The position numbers and the translations under genes were made by a program. From NCBI GenBank assembly GCA_963739005.1, contig CAVTYQ010000002.1, positions 1,054,001-1,118,000 of the forward strand: a stretch of 64,000 nucleotides of DNA, written 5' to 3'. The DNA is from DASWJZ01 sp963739005 (lineage in GTDB: Bacteria > Pseudomonadota > Alphaproteobacteria > Rhizobiales > Afifellaceae). Under the pieces are notes generated by a model. That model did not search any database. It was not told the DNA's origin and saw nothing but the letters and a program-made list of their open reading frames with translations. This document shows, one piece after another, positions 21,531 to 34,268 of the stretch. Each line of letters starts with the position of its first letter. Position 1 is the first letter of the stretch.

Positions 21531-23285
21531 ATGTTCATGCCGAGGGTGTCGTCGGGATTAGCGCACGCATTTGCCGCCGCCGCGTTGCTTTCCCGTCTCG
21601 CCGGCCCGGTCACGGCCGTCCATGCCGAAACCCTGCCGATCTATTCGGAGATGGACCGGATGCACCCGGTCTATGCCGCGAACGGCATGGTCGCGAGCCA
21701 GGAGGCGCTCGCTACCAATATCGGAGTCGACATCCTGAAGCGCGGCGGCAACGCGGTTGACGCAGCGGTCGCCGTCGGCTTCGCGCTGGCCGTGACGCTG
21801 CCCGAGGCCGGCAATCTCGGCGGCGGCGGCTTCATGCTGATCCACATGGCGGCAACGGGCGAGACGGTCGCCATCGACTATCGCGAGAAGGCGCCGGCGA
21901 AGGCGAGCCGCGACATGTTCCTCGACGCGAACGGAAGCGCCGATCCGAAGCTCTCGCAATGGAGCGGGCTCAGCATCGGCGTGCCGGGCACCGTCGCCGG
22001 TCTTGCGCTTGCGCTCAAACGCTACGGCACGATGAGCCTTGCAGATGTGATGGCGCCGGCGATCGCGCTTGCGAAAGACGGCGTCGAAGTCACGCCCGGC
22101 CTCGCCGAGGCGCTTGCGGCAAGCCATGCGACCTTTGCGAAATATCCCTCCAGCGCCGCGATTTTCCTGAGGCCCGACGGCGGCGACTTCCGGCCCGGCA
22201 ACCACCTTATGCAGAGCGACCTCGCGCAATCGCTTCAGGCAATTGCGAAGGATGGGTCCGACGCCTTCTATCGCGGCGCGATCGGGGAACGGATCGCGGC
22301 GGAGATGGCGCGCTCCGGCGGGCTGATCACGACCGACGACCTCGCGCAATACGAAGCGATCGTGCGCGAGCCGGTCAAGGGCACCTATCGCGGCTATGAG
22401 ATCCTCTCCATGCCGCCGCCCTCCTCCGGCGGCACGCACGTGATCGAGATCCTGAATATTCTCGAAGGCTATCCGATCGGCGCGCTCGGCTTCGGCAGCG
22501 CCGAGACGATGCATCTGATGGCCGAAGCGATGAAGCGCGCCTACGCCGACCGCAGCGAATATCTCGGCGACAGCGACTTCGTGGACGTGCCGGTGAAGGG
22601 GCTGACGAGCAAGGCCTACGCGGAATCGCTCCGCGCGACGATCGACGAGAGCCATGCCACGCCGTCGGCGGAGATCAAGCCCGGCGAGCCCCTACCCTAC
22701 GAGAGCGACCAGACCACGCACTTCTCCGTCGTCGACAGCCAGGGAAACGCCGTCTCCAACACCTATACGCTGAACTTCGGCTTCGGGTCCGGCCTCGTCG
22801 CGGAAGGGACCGGTATTCTTCTCAACAACGAGATGGACGATTTCTCCGCTAAGCCCGGCGTGCCGAACGCCTACGGGCTGATCGGCGGCGACGCCAACGC
22901 GGTCGCGCCGAAGAAACGTCCGCTCTCCTCGATGAGCCCGACCATCGTCCTGAAGGACGACGAGACCTTTCTGGTGACCGGCAGCCCGGGCGGGAGCCGC
23001 ATCATCACCACGGTGCTGCAGGTGATCATGAACGTCATCGACCACGGCATGAACATCGCGGAAGCGAGCGCGGCGCCGCGCATGCATCATCAATGGCTGC
23101 CGGACGAGCTCCGCGTCGAGGAAGGCTTCAGCCCCGATACGCTGAAGCTGCTCGAAGCGATGGGCCACAAGGTCGCGGCGAAGGCGACGATGGGCTCGAC
23201 GCAGTCGATCCTGCGCCGCGACGACGGCGCGCTCTTCGGCGCCTCCGACCCGCGCCGCCCGACGGCGCTGACCGCGGGCTATTAG
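21531..23285 (+). CDS. ggt: Gamma-glutamyltransferase (periplasmic)
   Basis: 584 residues. The product has a Sec signal peptide (about residues 1-32, ending VHA) and is exported. The proenzyme cleaves itself before the catalytic Thr in YESDQTTHFSVVD (about residue 398) into large and small subunits. It then hydrolyses or transfers the gamma-glutamyl group of glutathione. Other signatures are GGNAVDAAVAVGFALAVTLPE, the SSGG-type PPPSSGGTHVIEIL and the small-subunit GSPGGSRIITTVLQ. The stop codon overlaps that of the convergent MFS gene. A second, degenerate copy of its last 75 bases occurs at about 26455-26530. Confidence 0.92.
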   Translation: MFMPRVSSGLAHAFAAAALLSRLAGPVTAVHAETLPIYSEMDRMHPVYAANGMVASQEALATNIGVDILKRGGNAVDAAVAVGFALAVTLPEAGNLGGGGFMLIHMAATGETVAIDYREKAPAKASRDMFLDANGSADPKLSQWSGLSIGVPGTVAGLALALKRYGTMSLADVMAPAIALAKDGVEVTPGLAEALAASHATFAKYPSSAAIFLRPDGGDFRPGNHLMQSDLAQSLQAIAKDGSDAFYRGAIGERIAAEMARSGGLITTDDLAQYEAIVREPVKGTYRGYEILSMPPPSSGGTHVIEILNILEGYPIGALGFGSAETMHLMAEAMKRAYADRSEYLGDSDFVDVPVKGLTSKAYAESLRATIDESHATPSAEIKPGEPLPYESDQTTHFSVVDSQGNAVSNTYTLNFGFGSGLVAEGTGILLNNEMDDFSAKPGVPNAYGLIGGDANAVAPKKRPLSSMSPTIVLKDDETFLVTGSPGGSRIITTVLQVIMNVIDHGMNIAEASAAPRMHHQWLPDELRVEEGFSPDTLKLLEAMGHKVAAKATMGSTQSILRRDDGALFGASDPRRPTALTAGY

Positions 23286-24514
23286 AGCGCACCGCGCCGG
23301 CGCGACACGACGCCGAGGAACGCCGTTAGCCCGACATTTGCCATGGCAAATGCGACGAGGACGCCGAGCGTCGCGCTTGCGCCGCCGCGCGCCAGGACGA
23401 GCGCGGCAAGCGTCGGCGCCAGCGCCTGCGCGATGAAGCTCGGAAGCGCGATCTTCCCCATCAGCGCGGCGTAACGCTCCGCGCCGAAGAGCGCCAGCGG
23501 CAGCGTGCCGCGCGCGATCGATTCAATCCCGATGCCCGCGCCATAGGAGACGAGCGCGACCGCAACGATCGGAAATCCCGAGAAGAGAAGCGTGAGCCCG
23601 GTCGCGACAAGGGTTGTCGCCGCAAGCTTGGTGAAGATCGGGTGGTAGAAGCGCCCGAGCAGCATCTCCACGACGCGGGCGGTGACCTGCGAAGGCCCGA
23701 CCATGGCGCCGAGAGCGACGGCGGTCGCGAGCGCCAGGCCCCTCGCTTGCAGAAGCGCGAGCAGGTGAACGGAGACCGTGGCCGAGATCGCCGAGGCGAG
23801 CGCAATCGCCGTGCCGAGCAGCACAAAATGCAGTCGCGCATCCTTCGGAACGAGTGGCAAGCTGGGCACGCTAGGCGCTTTCTCCGGTTCGCCCGCGAGC
23901 CGGGCAGGTGCGACGCGCGGCAGCGCAAGAAAATGCACGGGGAAAGCGAAGAGGAGCTGAATAGCGGCGTAGGCGAAGCAAGTCCCACGCCACCCGAGAT
24001 GACTCAGGAAGAAGGCGCTTAAAGGCCAGCAGACGGTGCTCGCGAAGCCGCCGAAGAGCGTCACTCCGACGATGGCGCGCCGGGCGTCGCCGCCATAGTA
24101 GCGCCCGAGCGTCGAGAAAGCGGCGTCATAGAGCCCCGCGCCCATGCCCGAGCCGATGATGAGCCAGGCGACGAGATAGATCGGAAGCGCCGGCGCGAAC
24201 CCGAGGATCAGAAGGCCGAGGCCGAGCAAGGCGGAGCTGGCGGCGAGGACGCGCCGGCCGCCTTCCGCCTGGATCGCCCGCCCGACGCGCGGCGACGCGA
24301 ATCCCGAGACGACGAGCCCAAGCGACAACCCACCGACCACCCACGCAAGCGGCCAGCCGGTGTCGGCGGCGATCGGCCGAGCCAACACCGCCAGGAGATA
24401 GTAGGTCGAACCCCAGGCAAGAATCTGCGTGACGCCGAGAACGCTGACGACGCGGCGCCAGTTCGTCTCGGTGAAGGCGGCCGACGTCGACGTCGCGCCG
24501 CCGGCTGCGCTCAA
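23282..24514 (-). CDS. MFS transporter, probably of an arsenic-type resistance cassette
   Basis: About 410 residues with 12 hydrophobic segments, starting VVSVLGVTQILAWGSTYYLLAVL and ending LVAFAMANVGLTAFLGVV. I take the TTG at 24514 as start because it overlaps the TGA of the upstream flavoprotein gene (TTGA); the open frame upstream of it only reads that gene in another phase. The same strand and order arsR-flavoprotein-MFS indicates export of an arsenical or other thiol-reactive compound. Substrate is inferred from context, not shown by the sequence. Confidence 0.8.
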   Translation of the reverse strand: MSAAGGATSTSAAFTETNWRRVVSVLGVTQILAWGSTYYLLAVLARPIAADTGWPLAWVVGGLSLGLVVSGFASPRVGRAIQAEGGRRVLAASSALLGLGLLILGFAPALPIYLVAWLIIGSGMGAGLYDAAFSTLGRYYGGDARRAIVGVTLFGGFASTVCWPLSAFFLSHLGWRGTCFAYAAIQLLFAFPVHFLALPRVAPARLAGEPEKAPSVPSLPLVPKDARLHFVLLGTAIALASAISATVSVHLLALLQARGLALATAVALGAMVGPSQVTARVVEMLLGRFYHPIFTKLAATTLVATGLTLLFSGFPIVAVALVSYGAGIGIESIARGTLPLALFGAERYAALMGKIALPSFIAQALAPTLAALVLARGGASATLGVLVAFAMANVGLTAFLGVVSRRRGAL

Positions 24515-25956
24515 GCAAGAATCCCGGCGGGCGCGCGCTCCGGAGGCGACTTCGCGGCGCCGGTGGCGCAGCCGCAGCCGCATCCATCAGCGCCCGCGTC
24601 CTTCGCCACGGCGTCCGCTCGGCAACAGGCATCGGCGCGCGCAGGCGCCGGTCCGCCGCAGCAGCCGCCCGATGCATCGGCTGCCGTCACCGACCGCGTG
24701 GTGCAGACCCCGGTCTCGGGCAGCACCAACTCGAGCCGATCAGCGGCGGCGATGTCACCGGCGATCGCCGCGACCACCGAGCGCACCTGTTCGTGGCCGG
24801 TGAGGAGGAGGAAGGTCGGGGCGCGCCCGTAGCTCTTCACCCCGACGGTATAGAAACCGGGCTCGGGGTGGGCGAGCTCGCGATGCCCGTGCGGCGGTAC
24901 CGAGCCGCAGGAGTGAACATTCGGGTCGATGAGCGGTCCGAGCGCCCGCGCGCTCTCAAGCCATGGGTCGAGCTCCAGCCGCAATTCGCGGGTGAGATCG
25001 AGGTCCGGCCGCTGGCCCGTCGAGACAACGATCCGGTCGAACGGGCCAAGGTGGACGGAACCGCCGTGAAGATCGCCTTCGACGGCGAGGGCACCGCCAG
25101 CGTCTCGAACCGCCGTCGTCGAGAAGCCGGCGACGAGATCGACGCGACCGGAATCGACAAGCGCCTTCACGTCCGCGCCGAGCTCGCCGCGCGCCGGTAA
25201 TCCATCCTCGTTGCCGCCGCCATAGACGCGGACCGGCGTGGCGCTGCGGATCGCCCAGGTGATCGCGATCGCCGGCTCCACTTCCGCGAGACGCGCGAGG
25301 TCGAGAAGCGCGTTTCCGGCCGAATAGCCGGCGCCGACGACGAGCACGCGCTTGCCGGCGTAGGCGGCGCGTTCACGGCCTAGCACGTCGGGAATGCCGT
25401 AGGCGATGCGATCGGCATGGTCATGTTCGCCATCGGCCGCCAGACCGCCCGCTCCGAGCGGGTTGGGATTGGTCCACGTGCCCGAGGCGTCGATCACGGC
25501 GCGCGCGAGATCGCACCGCACCGTCCCCCCATCGCGCATGACGGTCACAACGAACGGCCTCTCCGCGCGGCCTTTGCTCGTCACCTTGTCGATCCCAAAG
25601 CGGGTGATCGCGGTGACGCGCGCGCTTGTCTCGATCGCCGCCTTCATCTCCGGGACTTCCGCGAGCGGCTTCAGATAGAGATCGTAGAGCTCGTTGCCGG
25701 TCGGCATCGCTTCAAGCGGCGGGTATCGCCAGCCGTGCTTCTCAAGCAGCGCCCGCGCCGCGGAGTCGACGTCGAAGCGCCAAGGCGAGAACGTGCGCAC
25801 GTGACCCCAGTCGCGGACGCTCGCCGCGACCGTCGCCCCGCGTTCATAGACGTGGACGGGGATGCCACGCGACACGAGATGCGCCGCCGCCGCGAGCCCG
25901 ACCGGTCCGCCACCGATGACGGCAACCGGATGATCCATCGATGCCTTGAACGCCAT
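24511..25956 (-). CDS. FAD/NAD(P)-dependent monooxygenase-like flavoprotein with Cys-rich tail
   Basis: About 481 residues. The N-terminus holds an FAD-binding dinucleotide fold (VAVIGGGPVGLAAAAHL), and a second GxGxxxG for NAD(P) is found in the middle (VLVVGAGYSAGNALLDLA). The layout is that of flavin-containing monooxygenases and of ArsO-type proteins found in ars operons. The last 60 residues are unusual: SGGCCGG, DACCRAD and DGCGCGCATG, nine or so Cys in pairs, likely a metal or metalloid site. Start at 25956 with GGAAGG upstream. The regulator gene ends 60 bases upstream. Confidence 0.8.
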   Translation of the reverse strand: MAFKASMDHPVAVIGGGPVGLAAAAHLVSRGIPVHVYERGATVAASVRDWGHVRTFSPWRFDVDSAARALLEKHGWRYPPLEAMPTGNELYDLYLKPLAEVPEMKAAIETSARVTAITRFGIDKVTSKGRAERPFVVTVMRDGGTVRCDLARAVIDASGTWTNPNPLGAGGLAADGEHDHADRIAYGIPDVLGRERAAYAGKRVLVVGAGYSAGNALLDLARLAEVEPAIAITWAIRSATPVRVYGGGNEDGLPARGELGADVKALVDSGRVDLVAGFSTTAVRDAGGALAVEGDLHGGSVHLGPFDRIVVSTGQRPDLDLTRELRLELDPWLESARALGPLIDPNVHSCGSVPPHGHRELAHPEPGFYTVGVKSYGRAPTFLLLTGHEQVRSVVAAIAGDIAAADRLELVLPETGVCTTRSVTAADASGGCCGGPAPARADACCRADAVAKDAGADGCGCGCATGAAKSPPERAPAGILA

Positions 25957-26017
25957 CTCTTTCACCTTCCATATTCCCGGAATCTTCGAACTATAGGACA
26001 AACCACGGGCCCGATCT

Positions 26018-26335
26018 TCATGCCGCCTGTCCCGTCGCAGATTTGACGCCCGCGTCGGCGCAGCATTCGTCCGCGAGATAACCGATGAGCGTGTCCATCG
26101 CCGCGTAGTTCGCCCTGCAGATCAGCGTGGTCGATTGCCGCTCCTGATTGACGAGCCCGGTCAGGATCAAGCGGTGCAGGTGATGCGAGAGGGTCGAGGA
26201 TGCGATGCCGATCTTCTCCTGCAGGCGGCCGACCGGAAGGCCGGCATCGCCCGCGCGGACCAGCGTGCGATAGACCTTGAGCCGGGTCGGGTTTCCCAGC
26301 GCCTCGAGCTGCGCGGCGGCGTGCTTCAGTTGCAT
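26018..26335 (-). CDS. arsR: ArsR/SmtB-family transcriptional repressor
   Basis: 105 residues. Winged helix-turn-helix (LEALGNPTRLKVYRTLVRAG, then IGIASSTLSHHLHRLILTGL) typical of metal-sensing repressors. Towards the C-terminus a Cys pair occurs in DECCADAG and one more Cys in LICRANY, positions that serve as As(III) or related sensors in some ArsR types. First gene of the arsR-flavoprotein-MFS unit; it probably represses its own promoter in the 26336-26440 gap. Confidence 0.88.
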   Translation of the reverse strand: MQLKHAAAQLEALGNPTRLKVYRTLVRAGDAGLPVGRLQEKIGIASSTLSHHLHRLILTGLVNQERQSTTLICRANYAAMDTLIGYLADECCADAGVKSATGQAA

Positions 26336-26454
26336 GACGCGCCTCTAGCGGAAGCCGAGTCGACCGTCAACCCATATTTCCGGTTATTTCGAAATAGCGG
26401 CGGCGGAGCGCTGGAAAGTGGTGCGAGCCGGACGATCCGATTGCCACATCCGGG

Positions 26455-26530
26455 CATGCGGCGCGACGACGGCGCGCGCTTCGGCGGCTCCGACCCGCGT
26501 TCGCCCGACCGGGCTGACGGCGGGCTATTG
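26455..26530 (+). pseudogene. Remnant of a ggt 3' end
   Basis: The stretch beginning CGGCGCGACGACGGCGCGC matches the last 75 bases of ggt (from RRDDGALFGASDPR to the AGY end), with about 85 percent of bases identical and one extra base. In amino acids it reads RRDDGARFGGSDPR in one frame and then PTGLTAGY in the next. No other part of a ggt gene is present here. It has the same orientation as ggt, so the arsR cassette (23282-26335) is bracketed by two direct copies of this end. Confidence 0.6.
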
Positions 26531-26612
26531 CCACTGGCGTTCCGCGCCGGAATTTGGAATTGTGCGCGCGCTAAGCCCGCCACAACCAAAGGGCGGCCAC
26601 CGGGAGGAATGC

Positions 26613-27635
26613 ATGTCCACAATTGATATGACGCCGCAGTCGCGGCGCGATTTCTTCAAGACTTCGGCCGCCGCCGCGGCGCTCATTGGAGGGCTCGGGG
26701 TCAGCCCGGCGCTGGCGCAGGCGGCAATGGCAGTCGGCGCCTCGGAAAAGCCGCTGAAAGCCGCCTTTTCCAACGCCGGCCTGCAGGCGACCTGGTGCGC
26801 CCAGGGCAAACAGGCGGCGGAATACTGGGGCAAGCTCTTCAACGTCGAGGTGACCTGGTTCGACGGACAGCTCGACGCCGTGAAGCAGCGCGCCGCCATC
26901 GACAACATGGCCTCGCAGGACTGGGATTTCGTGGCGATCCAGGCTTTCGGCATCGGCACGCTGACGCAGCCCGTTCAGGCGATGATCGACAAGGGCATCC
27001 CGGTCATGGACATGGACACGCTGATCGCACCGCTCGACCAAATCGGCGTGCACAGCTTCCTCGCCCCCGACAACGAGTTCATGGGCGCGGCGGTGACGCA
27101 AGCGCTGGTCAGCGCCATCGGCGGCAAAGGCAAGATGGTGATGACGCAGGGCGCACTTGGTCATACCGGCGCACAGGGCCGTGCCCGCGGCTTCGAATCG
27201 GTGGTGAAGAATTTCCCCGACATCGAGGTGCTCGACACACAGCCTGCCGATTGGGACGTTTCCAAGGTGTCTCGCATCTGGGAGACGCTGCTGACCAAGT
27301 ATCCGCAGATCGACGCGGCGTTCTTCCACAATGACGACATGGCGCTTGCGGCCTACGAAGTCATGAAGCGGCAGAACCGCACCGAGATCAAAATCGGTGG
27401 CGTCGACGCCATGCCGCCTGCCATCAGCGCCGTCTCAGACGGGCGGATGCTGGCGACCGTCCGCAACCCCTCCTGCCGCATCCATGGCTACTCGGTTGTC
27501 GCCGGCGTGGCGGCGGTCGTCGGCGGTGAGAAGACCGACGCCGGCATCCCGAAGAACATCGTGACCGACGGCCCGGTCGTCACCCAGGCCAACGCCGCCG
27601 GCATGCAGTGGATGGAAGATCACTTCCTGATCTAG
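26613..27635 (+). CDS. Sugar ABC transporter substrate-binding protein (Tat-exported)
   Basis: 340 residues, periplasmic binding protein of the ribose/xylose type I fold (Peripla_BP_4). The N-terminus carries a twin-arginine signal (SRRDFFKTSAAAAALIGGLG, then ALAQA), so it is exported folded. The binding-fold segments are clear: LKAAFSNAGLQATWCAQG, KGIPVMDMDTLI, AFFHNDDMALAAYEVMK and IGGVDAMPPAISAVSDG. Start at 26613 with GGGAGGAA seven bases upstream. First gene of the transporter operon with the ATPase and permease. The ligand, probably a pentose or a polyol, cannot be told. Confidence 0.88.
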   Translation: MSTIDMTPQSRRDFFKTSAAAAALIGGLGVSPALAQAAMAVGASEKPLKAAFSNAGLQATWCAQGKQAAEYWGKLFNVEVTWFDGQLDAVKQRAAIDNMASQDWDFVAIQAFGIGTLTQPVQAMIDKGIPVMDMDTLIAPLDQIGVHSFLAPDNEFMGAAVTQALVSAIGGKGKMVMTQGALGHTGAQGRARGFESVVKNFPDIEVLDTQPADWDVSKVSRIWETLLTKYPQIDAAFFHNDDMALAAYEVMKRQNRTEIKIGGVDAMPPAISAVSDGRMLATVRNPSCRIHGYSVVAGVAAVVGGEKTDAGIPKNIVTDGPVVTQANAAGMQWMEDHFLI

Positions 27636-27643
27636 TCCGATCG

Positions 27644-27674
27644 GCGCCGCCGGCCCTCCGGGTGTCGGCGGCGC
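27644..27674 (+). terminator. Intercistronic hairpin after the binding-protein gene
   Basis: GCGCCGCCG (27644-27652) pairs perfectly with CGGCGGCGC (27666-27674), followed by TTT, in the gap between the binding-protein and ATPase genes. Such hairpins allow the binding protein to be made in excess of the membrane components, by partial termination or by protecting the upstream RNA. Confidence 0.6.
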
Positions 27675-27718
27675 TTTCGTCCGACCGACGGTCCATCGCC
27701 CCTTATGAGCGAAACGGC

Positions 27719-29239
<1,521 letters not shown>

Positions 29240-29251
29240 GGAGAAGCTTTC

Positions 29252-30283
29252 ATGACGCCGGTGACGGATCCGATGACAGTGCCGGCGCGGCGCGGCCTCG
29301 GTCTCTGGTTCAGGAACCAGATGCGCAACATCGCGCCTTTCGTGACGCTGCTCTTTCTCGTCGTCTTCTTCAGCGTCGCAAGCCCCTCGTTCCTGACGCT
29401 GGCGAACCTGCAGAACATCCTGAACCAGGTGTCGATCACCGGGATCATCGCCGTCGGCCTGACCTTCGTGATCCTTTGCTCCGAGATCGACCTCTCGGTC
29501 GCGGCGATCGCCAACGTCGCCGGCATCGTTGTCGCCTATTTCACGCTGCAGGAATCCTACGTGAACATCGCCAACGTGCCGCTTCCTGGCGGCTTCGCGG
29601 TGCTCTTCGGACTGCTCGCCTGCTTTGCGCTCGGGCTCGTTAACGCGGCCGGCGTCACGCTGATCGGCATCCCCTCCTTCATCATGACGCTGGCCATGAT
29701 GCAGATCGGCGACGGCGTCTCGGCGCTTCTCGTACGCGGTCAGATCGCCTACGCGGTGCCGCCGCTTATCTCGACGCTTGGTTCCGGGCGCATCGCCGGC
29801 GTGCCCTGGATCGTGATCGTCGCAGCGACGATGCTCCTCGTCGCCCACATCGTTTTGACCTACACGCGCTTCGGCCGCTACGTCTACATGGTCGGCGGCA
29901 ACCGCGAGGCTGCGGAATATTCCGGCGTCAACGTCAAGCGTGTCATCGGCGCGGTGATGGTGATCGGCGCGGTCTGCTCCGGCATCGCGGGCATGCTAGG
30001 CGTCGCCTATTTCGGCAGCGCTCAACAGACCGAATTCACGCCCTATTTGCTCGACGCCATCGCCGCGGTCGTCGTCGGCGGCACCTCGCTCTTCGGTGGG
30101 CGCGGCGGCATCGGCAACACGATCGTCGGCCTCTTCGTCCTCGGCGTCTTGAACAACGGCCTCGACCACGTGCAGATCGACCCGTTCCTGAAAGTGCTGA
30201 TCCGCGGCCTGATCCTCCTCATCGCGCTCATCATCAACGTCTACGCGCAGCGGCTGAGGGAGACGACGAAGGAAGCAGGATAG
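29252..30283 (+). CDS. Sugar ABC transporter permease
   Basis: 343 residues, BPD_transp_2 family (RbsC/XylH type) with about ten hydrophobic segments. Family marks are VGLTFVILCSEIDLSVAAIANVAG (split here as VGLTFVILCSEIDLSV and AAIANVAG) and AVVVGGTSLFGGRGGIGNTI near the end. AGGGAGA stands before the ATG. Last gene of the operon; a terminator hairpin follows. Confidence 0.9.
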   Translation: MTPVTDPMTVPARRGLGLWFRNQMRNIAPFVTLLFLVVFFSVASPSFLTLANLQNILNQVSITGIIAVGLTFVILCSEIDLSVAAIANVAGIVVAYFTLQESYVNIANVPLPGGFAVLFGLLACFALGLVNAAGVTLIGIPSFIMTLAMMQIGDGVSALLVRGQIAYAVPPLISTLGSGRIAGVPWIVIVAATMLLVAHIVLTYTRFGRYVYMVGGNREAAEYSGVNVKRVIGAVMVIGAVCSGIAGMLGVAYFGSAQQTEFTPYLLDAIAAVVVGGTSLFGGRGGIGNTIVGLFVLGVLNNGLDHVQIDPFLKVLIRGLILLIALIINVYAQRLRETTKEAG

Positions 30284-30301
30284 CGGCGGACCTTAAAGAA
30301 A

Positions 30302-30321
30302 GGGCGGCATCGCTGCCGCCC
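30302..30321. terminator. Hairpin between convergent permease and clpB genes
   Basis: GGGCGGCA (30302-30309) and TGCCGCCC (30314-30321) form a perfect 8-bp stem with a TCGC loop. It lies between the permease stop and the clpB stop and is preceded by A's and followed by a short pyrimidine run, so it can serve both directions. Confidence 0.7.
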
Positions 30322-30345
30322 CTCTTCAAATCGCGACCTGTCATC

Positions 30346-32949
<2,604 letters not shown>

Positions 32950-33217
32950 TGCTCACCCCTTTCGGCCCGCACCCCGACCCGAAGCGTCAGAGGAGCGGCC
33001 AGACACTTATGATTCGGCCCCCGAGGGCGGCCGTATTCGACATATGGTGGCGCGATTTTGTCGCGCAATACCGCCGTTTTGCGGACGCCTGCGAGGATGC
33101 GGAGTTGCATGCCGGGCGCATTGATTTCGAGCAAGGGCGACAAAACGGGGGACACGATCCGCCGAATCGAAAGGCCGGCGCGAGGCCGGCCCTCCGAAGC
33201 TCTTCAAAGAGCGAGGC

Positions 33218-34030
33218 TCAGTCCGGGAAGGCCGCCAGCGCGGCCGCGCCGTCTGGCGTCGCGTCGTCGCCCTCCTGCGCTGCAACCTCAGCGCCTTCGC
33301 CGCGCGGCGGCCGCCCGCGACGTCGGCGCGGCTGGCTCGGAGCAGGCTGCTCGGCGGGAGGCGCCGCGGCTTCGACGACCGGCGGCGCCGGAGCCGCAAT
33401 CTCGGGCTGCGGCTCGTCCTGCCGCTGGAACCGCTGCTCGTTGCGGTCGCGGCCCTCGCGGTTGTCACGGTAATCGGGCCGGTCGCGCCGTGGCTCGAAG
33501 CGGTCGGGGCGCGGCCCGCGCTGCCTCTGATCGTGGTCGTTCTGACGGCCCTGCCCTTGCGCGGGCCGGTAGCCACGGTCGTCGTCGCCCTCGCCTCCGC
33601 CATTTTCGAATCGGTTGCCGGGGCTGTCGAAGCGGCTGCTGCCCTGGCTGTCGAAGCGATCCTCGCCACCCTCGTCTTCGTCGCGGTTGCTCGATTCAAA
33701 GCGGTCGCGCACGCGGCCGTTCATCTGCCGGTCCTCGTCGTAGCTCTCCTCGCCTCCGCCTTCGCGGAACTGCGGCTGCGACTGCTGGAACTGCGCCTGC
33801 GCCGCCATGACGATGCGATTGTAGTGCTCGGCATGCTGGAGGTAGTTCTCTGCGGCCACCACGTCGCCCGAAACATGCGCGTCACGCGCGAGCGACATAT
33901 ACTTCTCCGCCACATGCGCCGCGGTGCCGCGGACCTTCACGTCCGGCCCGTTCAATTCGTAACTGCGCGTGAGCGGATTCGGACCTTTGCGGCTGCGGCC
34001 GCGGGACCGGCGATTCTGATTATGCCTCAT
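33218..34030 (-). CDS. DUF4167 domain-containing protein
   Basis: 270 residues. The conserved N-terminal domain (MRHNQNRRSRGRSRKG, then LTRSYELNGPDVKVRGTAAH, VAEKYMSLARDAHVSGDVVA, AENYLQHAEHYNRIV) is found across Hyphomicrobiales, always near prfA-prmC. The remaining 190 residues are disordered, rich in Arg, Gly, Asp and Gln and resembling RNA-binding tails, with PRRRRGRPPRGEG near the end. Function not established; an RNA-linked role is a guess from the basic N-terminus and gene context. The open frame extends upstream to 34588 but only 34030 gives the family start. Confidence 0.85.
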   Translation of the reverse strand: MRHNQNRRSRGRSRKGPNPLTRSYELNGPDVKVRGTAAHVAEKYMSLARDAHVSGDVVAAENYLQHAEHYNRIVMAAQAQFQQSQPQFREGGGEESYDEDRQMNGRVRDRFESSNRDEDEGGEDRFDSQGSSRFDSPGNRFENGGGEGDDDRGYRPAQGQGRQNDHDQRQRGPRPDRFEPRRDRPDYRDNREGRDRNEQRFQRQDEPQPEIAAPAPPVVEAAAPPAEQPAPSQPRRRRGRPPRGEGAEVAAQEGDDATPDGAAALAAFPD

Positions 34031-34268
34031 GGACCCGTTCTCTTGTTGACGGTCAATTCTCGTTTCCGATCCGCCCCCTGGGGAGCCGGCTCGGTCAATG
34101 CCTGGCGCGTTTGCTTCTTCGCCGACCTCGTCTTTCCGAAGGTCAAGACGTCCATGCGATGACGACGCGAGCGAACCAGCTTTCGGCGACTCTTTGTTTG
34201 TCTGTCTGCCGGGAAAGGAATGCCAGCTCTGTGGCTTCGCTCTGGTTTGCGAGTGGAAGCTAGCCCGA

